Source of the DNA: Pleodorina starrii
Lineage: Eukaryota > Chlorophyta > Chlorophyceae > Chlamydomonadales > Volvocaceae
DNA length: 64,000 bases
Direction: 5' to 3'
Assembly: GCA_030267565.1 (NCBI GenBank)
Contig: BRXU01000004.1
Coordinates: 667,501 to 731,500, forward strand
How positions within the stretch are numbered: position 1 is the stretch's first letter; the number at the start of each line of letters is the position of its first letter. Below are positions 59,501-64,000 of this stretch, one piece after another. Made by a program: the position numbers and the translations under genes. The notes beneath the pieces are model-generated. The model saw only the letters and a list, made by a program, of their open reading frames with translations, was not told where the DNA came from and made no database searches.

Positions 59501-60707
59501 CCCGCCCCAGGGGGCCACGACGATGGTCCCGCCGTCCGGCTTGGGCTGCTGCGGCTGGTTGGGGGGCGGCGGGATGGTGCCGGGGATGGCGAACACACGA
59601 CCGGGGTAGAAATTGGGACTGTCTGGGAAGGTCTGGTTGAAGGCCTGCTCGGGGTCGGTGCCGTCGGGCAAGGCCGGCGGCGGCGCGGCTGCTGGGCCGC
59701 CGCCGCCACCGCCTCCATTGCCGCCGCCGCCTCCTAGGCCCGGGATATTGCGCGGGTCAAAGACCTTTTTGTTGCCCTGGTCGTTGAAGACATGGTAGTT
59801 GCTGCGGCGGTTGCGTTGGTTGGCGGCCTGTTGCTGGTGCTGCTGATGGCGGAGAGGTGGCGGCTGGTGGTCGCCGGGGCTGGACCGACCCTGCGCAACG
59901 ACAGCGGGGTTGGACGGGAAGGGGGCCAGGGGCCAGGGGCGGAATCGCATGAACCACTAGCTCGGGCGCGCGGCAATCGGGCAAGCGTGTGCTGGGGCGT
60001 GTGCAAGGGGAGAGGGGAGCTCCAGATGCGCCCTACGTGGCCAACAGGAGGACACGGCTCCGAAACCAGCTTCCCGGGATGTGGGTTTGCAGCCTCAAGA
60101 GCTCCGCTGCATGAGCACGGGCGGGGGCGCATGGCCCAGAAGGTGCAGGTCGATGACAGCGAGGTTTCGGAGCGCACCCACCGGCAAACCAAGGGCGGCT
60201 CGTTCCCGCTCCAAGATGCGGGTGTGTTCCTCCGCTTGACGAGCTGCACCGCGTTCAGGCGAGGTCGGGAAGAGAGGTGCGACTGTCAGCAGCGGACGGC
60301 AGGGTTGCTTCTGAGCCGAACAACCCGCCACCAAACTGGGCCCACCCCGGCCCCAAGGCTAGCTTGGGTGCGGGAGATATTCAAGGCACAAGCGCGCAGG
60401 CCAAACCAGGCTGTGTGACAATGGGGAACTCCCTAGCCGTTCTCCATTTCTTACTGAGTTTCGCAAGCAGGTCCGCTTTGGAGGCCAGGGCGTCCTGCTC
60501 CTTGCCGCGGCCCCGGTTTCCCTTGTTGCCATTTTTAGCAGCGCCTGTCGAAATGCAAAGCTCGATGTAAGATTAAGTGCATTGGACACGCCCTGCCGAG
60601 AGTATCCTTGTTAGGTTGGGCCGTAAGAAACGGAAACTGGTCATCCCTAGGGCTCGCTCACCGCCCTTGCCTCCGCGCGCTCCCTTTGGAGGTGCTACGT
60701 AGACCAT
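53569..60707 (-). CDS. Coiled-coil protein, possibly CSPP1-like (centrosome/cilium)
   Basis: Exons: 60707-60662, 60544-60455, 60243-60182, 59890-58418, 58013-57957, 57645-about 57234, 56899-56651, 56038-55553, 55074-53569; about 1,460 aa. The start MVYVAPPKGARGGKG is followed by ALASKADLLAKLTRQAEEHT and RILERERAALGLP. The large exon holds NYHVFNDQGNKKVFDPRN, two similar charged helices (YRRELEEQIRAKKQAKEVEQ; QMDLEEQIREKRERQ) and DEYGRPVANLRQ. Later come ARERAELERQRLKEEAEM, LLQQLQ|EEQSRMREDFARQ, VIVDTHLVPVTTNSIPDPLP, and a C-terminal acidic tail. Repeated LEEQI(R/A)K helices and an N-terminal ERERAALGLP-type motif recall CSPP1, a ciliary and spindle-pole protein; this is family inference. All joins keep phase except 57234/56899, where the donor is unresolved. 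Linkers are Gly/Pro-rich. Confidence 0.6.
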
Positions 60708-61172
60708 AAATGCGTTATGGGCGTGACCAGGCACGCCCCGTCAACGGGTCTACACATAAGTCGCTATAACGTACAAGCGGAAGCCAAAATGAAGCACCTA
60801 ATGCTGCCGCTTGCTTGTACTGCGGAGTTAAGAATCGAGGATGCAGATGCAAACATCGCAGCACGGATGTCACAATGCGAGAGTCTTCACCGGTACGGCG
60901 GAACGATGGTCCTCAATGCAGCCGTAGGCCTTGACTTTGACCACAACCCCGACTTACTAGCTTTCTGAAATAGATATTCCTTTTTGCGCTGCCTGCCTAT
61001 ACATGCCTATACTGAATGAGCGGCGAGACTTCTGCATTGAATCCTCACGCAAGCAATTAAAGCTTCCCCCAGCTGCAGGTTACCTTTAAGTTCTTACAAT
61101 GTTACCCGTCCTTAATTTGTGTACAAGAATTTATGGGTGTTCCGTTTTTAAGCAGATGTAAGACATACACGA
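60708..61172. other. Divergent intergenic region (putative bidirectional promoter)
   Basis: Separates the head-to-head starts of the CSPP1-like (-) and pseudokinase (+) genes by 465 bp. An open frame of 83 codons (60717-60968, +) ending DHNPDLLAF is present but has no family resemblance and sits where promoter elements are expected. Confidence 0.35.
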
Positions 61173-64000
61173 ATGCCAGCTTTTCTTTGTTGCTCTTCAT
61201 CGACACAAGCGCTTCCAATCTCACTTGAAGTTAATGTATCCATAACACGTCCTTCTGTCAAGACAGCCGTAAATGCCTCTGCCAAGGATGTGCACACCGA
61301 GACGCCCGCGGCCGCTAAGCATGCGTACAAATTGCAGACGCTACTCGACGAAACACTGCTTCCGGGACAGCTTCCAGGCTCACCTGGGACCGCGGCTAAC
61401 GGTCGTAGCTTCGATGCGGACCCGAAGACAGGCGTGCCGCTGCTCGAGGACACCCTCTGCAGCAGCACAAACTCGCGATATCATGCCTCGGCGCTGGGGA
61501 GCCACGGCGCGGCATTGCGACCAGGGCTGGCGGAGTTGCCGGCATCACCGCCACCCATCGGCAAACTGCACATCCCGGCCCACCTTCAAAACAGCTCCAC
61601 CACCTTCTCCGCCGACTACCGCGACGGCGAGCAGATGATGTCGCCCCTCTCCTTCAGCGAACCACCGCGCCGCGCCTCCAGCGACGGCGACAGCCACCCC
61701 TCCCGCGGCTCCCTCCCCAGCGCGACGCGGGACGGCCCCAGTTTGGAAAGCCTCTGGCGGCTCTTGGAGCCGCCCCTGCTTCGCTCCGTGTCGCGAAGAT
61801 CAGGCCACAGGCGTCTGTGCAGACAGTTCCCGCAGACAGCTCCAGGCCGGCCGGAGGCACTGGCGGGCGCAGCCTCGTGCTCGAAAGCAGCGGCAGCGGC
61901 AGGGGCAGCGGCGGCTCCGAAACCAGGCGTCGCGGCGCCGCTGTCGCGGTCCTCATGCGCCGCTCTGGCGCTGCAGCTGCTGCAGCAGGAGCTGCTCACG
62001 GCGGAGGCGCTGCCGTGCTGCCCACTGCTGCTGCTGCCGCACCGCGTGTACGAGCAGCCTGATGTCGTACATGTTGTGTACGACAATGCCGGCGAGTACA
62101 CGGACCTGCACAGCTACCTTCAGGCGCAGCAGCGGCTGTCGGAGGCGTCCTGTCGCAGCATCATGAGGCAGTTGCTGCAGGTGAGGGACGGGGGCGGTCA
62201 GAGTACGTTCGTGTGTGTTTGTGTTTGTGTTTGTGTGTGTGTGTGTGTGCGAGGGGGTGGGGCGCCAAGGGTCTGTGGGCCAGGTGATGGGAGGAAAGGA
62301 GAAGACAGGAGAGGGTGCCACGTGCCGCAGCCCGCCATCGATGGTGTCTGTCGGTCAAACGGACCGGGGGCCAGTTCCCTATTTTGAGGCGCGCAGCACC
62401 ACCCGGAGCGTATCCTTTCCGGCGCACGACCTCCGTCTTTTCGGCCTCGCTCGGTGCTGCGGCGGAGTCTGCCTATCCCAACAACTCCAACTCTTCACCG
62501 CCACGCTGCAGGCCCTGTCCGTGCTGCACGAGCGGCGCTGGGTGCACCGGAACATCAGCACGGAGACGGTGTGGGTCGCGGACGCGGATGCCCAGCCGCC
62601 CAACACCGACATCCAGATCCAGGATCCAACCCCAGCCGCCGGCCCTGGATCCAGCAGACCGCTGCAGCCGTCGGGCCGTCAGGCCGACGCGCTGGGGCGA
62701 GGGGCGGCGCCGCTGAACCCACCACCTCCGAAACCCGAGTGTGCCTCGGCCGGCTCTTCGGTCGCCGCGTTTCATGCTGAAGCTGCGGATGCCACCGCGG
62801 CGGCTCCCAGCAGCGTGAGCGGTGTGGCACCCAATGCGGCTGCTTTTGGCGTAGGCAACCGAAATCCCAACCGCGATAGCGATAGCAACGCCAGCAATCC
62901 CCGCAGGCGCGCGGCCGGCTGGGTGCTGGCCGGCGACGACGACGATGACCCGGCGGCACCGCCGGCGCCGCCGGCGGCGGCGGCGCCGCCGCCAGAGCGG
63001 CCGTCCTGCAGCGGCAGCTCCGCCAGCACGAGTACCAGCAGCTGCTGCGCTGAGCCGCCGGCGGCCCGGTCGCGGCAGGGGCCTCAGGTCACGCAGCAGC
63101 GGAAACAGCAGCAGCACCAGCAACAGCAGCAACAGCACCTGTATGTGAAGCTGGGTGGCTTGGCGTCGGCGGCGAGGCCGGCGGTGGATCCGGATACGGG
63201 GCAGGAGTGCCTGTTTCGGGATCTGCTGGGTTGCGCCTATCATTTGGCGCCCGAGGCCATCCGCGGTGCTGGGTATGGTCGTCCGGCGGACGTGTGGGCG
63301 GCGGGTGAGCGAGCGGGGCGTGGGTGGAAGTGGCGCTGGGGGGTGATTGGGGTGGGCTGGGATGGGGGGCCGTGTCGGGGTGGGGTGGGGTGGGGAGTCC
63401 CCCGGGGGGCTGCTGGAGCGGGGTGGTGCTGCGCTGGCTGCGCCGCGTGGGTGGCAAGCAGCCACGAACCCTACACTACCCACTCACCCAACGAATCAAC
63501 CAATCAAACATAACGCGAACAATCCAGTAAGAATGCAGGAACGCGGGAAGCCTGGGGCACGACTTGCGCCCCCAGCTGCGGCCCTTCCTGATTCGGCAGC
63601 TCCCCACGCCCATGCCTTTCATCCGCACATATTATAGACTATAGAATAAAAGAATAAAAATTATCCCGTCCCCTTCGTCGTCACGGCATGGTTATGTGCT
63701 CGCTTGGTTGTCTGCGCAGGTGTGTTGCTGTTCATGCTGCTGACGGGCCGGCCGCCCTTCCCTGGAGCCAACGAGCTGGATGTGATGACCCGCGTGCTGC
63801 TGGCAGCATCGCAGAGCACCAACACCGCCATTACCACCACCACCACCACCACCGCCACCACCGCCACCACCGCCACCAGCAGCAGCCGCTGCTGCGGGAC
63901 CTCGGCGAGGCCGCCAACGCCGCCGCCGGGCCAGGGCACCAGACCCACCACCGCCACCACCACCGCCGCCACGGTGGCACCGCCGCGGCCCTCGACGCCC
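61173..64000 (+). CDS. Predicted pseudokinase, C-terminus beyond the window
   Basis: Exons 61173-62180, 62512-63304 and 63720 onward join in phase. The first ~280 residues are low-complexity. A degenerate N-lobe follows: no glycine loop or VAIK lysine is visible, then VHVVYDNAGEYTDLHSYL (hinge and alpha-D/E) and SIMRQLLQ|ALSVLHERRW. The catalytic loop reads HRNISTETV (348-350: HRN, so the catalytic Asp is Asn) and the DFG position reads GGL in LYVKLGGLAS (551-553). A conventional C-lobe resumes with YHLAPEAIRGAGYGRPADVW, then VLLFMLLTGRPPFPGANELD. About 190 low-complexity residues separate the catalytic loop from the GGL strand. With both catalytic aspartates lost, phosphotransfer is unlikely; a scaffold role is inferred. 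The start ATG is the first in frame. The last exon runs into Thr/Ala repeats at the window edge. Confidence 0.8.

Overview
This looks like a nuclear genome window from a volvocine green alga (Chlamydomonadales). The evidence is: high GC with many short GC-rich introns (GTGAGN/GTGCGN donors, CAG acceptors); proteins full of Ala, Gln, Gly and Pro runs; TGTAA polyadenylation signals; TTTTAGGG-type telomere-like tracts inside introns; an octotricopeptide-repeat (OPR) organelle RNA-binding protein; and a plastid-type CbbY phosphatase. There is no operon structure. Exons were joined by eye from splice sites, reading phase and recognisable motifs; no alignment or transcript data were used.

Layout. 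1.28-5.95 kb (-): TKL-type protein kinase with a ~520-residue low-complexity insertion in its activation segment. 7.19-14.54 kb (-): 11-exon protein with a possible VWA-like start, first intron GC-AG. 14.84-15.16 kb (+): two-exon 67-aa single-membrane-span protein, divergent from the previous gene. 15.77-16.04 kb (-): selenoprotein W-like (Rdx) protein that has lost its CxxC/U motif. 16.3-17.2 kb (-): weak small-gene candidates. 17.2-22.0 kb (+): OPR protein with tandem TGTAA signals after the stop. 22.8-35.0 kb (+): giant ~3,100-aa membrane protein; its last intron appears to hold a ~0.7 kb (GGGGT)n satellite. 35.0-38.9 kb: gene-poor, with a pre-miRNA-like hairpin just downstream of a TATA box. 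38.9-41.5 kb (+): 444-aa membrane protein with a duplicated exon end. 41.5-46.6 kb: gene-poor, G-rich. 46.6-50.7 kb (-): CbbY-like HAD phosphatase, complete in nine exons, with a perfect 52-bp inverted repeat in one intron. 51.6-51.9 kb: a hAT-type MITE with intact terminal inverted repeats and 8-bp target duplication. 53.6-60.7 kb (-): coiled-coil protein resembling CSPP1-type ciliary/centrosomal proteins. 61.2 kb to the window end (+): pseudokinase, cut by the window edge.

The genes do not form one pathway. The identifiable roles are chloroplast metabolism (CbbY), organelle RNA handling (OPR), signalling (a kinase and a pseudokinase), redox-family remnants (SelW-like) and possibly cilia (CSPP1-like). 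The most unusual items are the intact MITE, the two long hairpins, the satellite-bearing intron, the duplicated exon with 70 bp of perfect identity across a splice donor, the interrupted kinase activation segment, and the catalytically degenerate kinase and SelW-like proteins.
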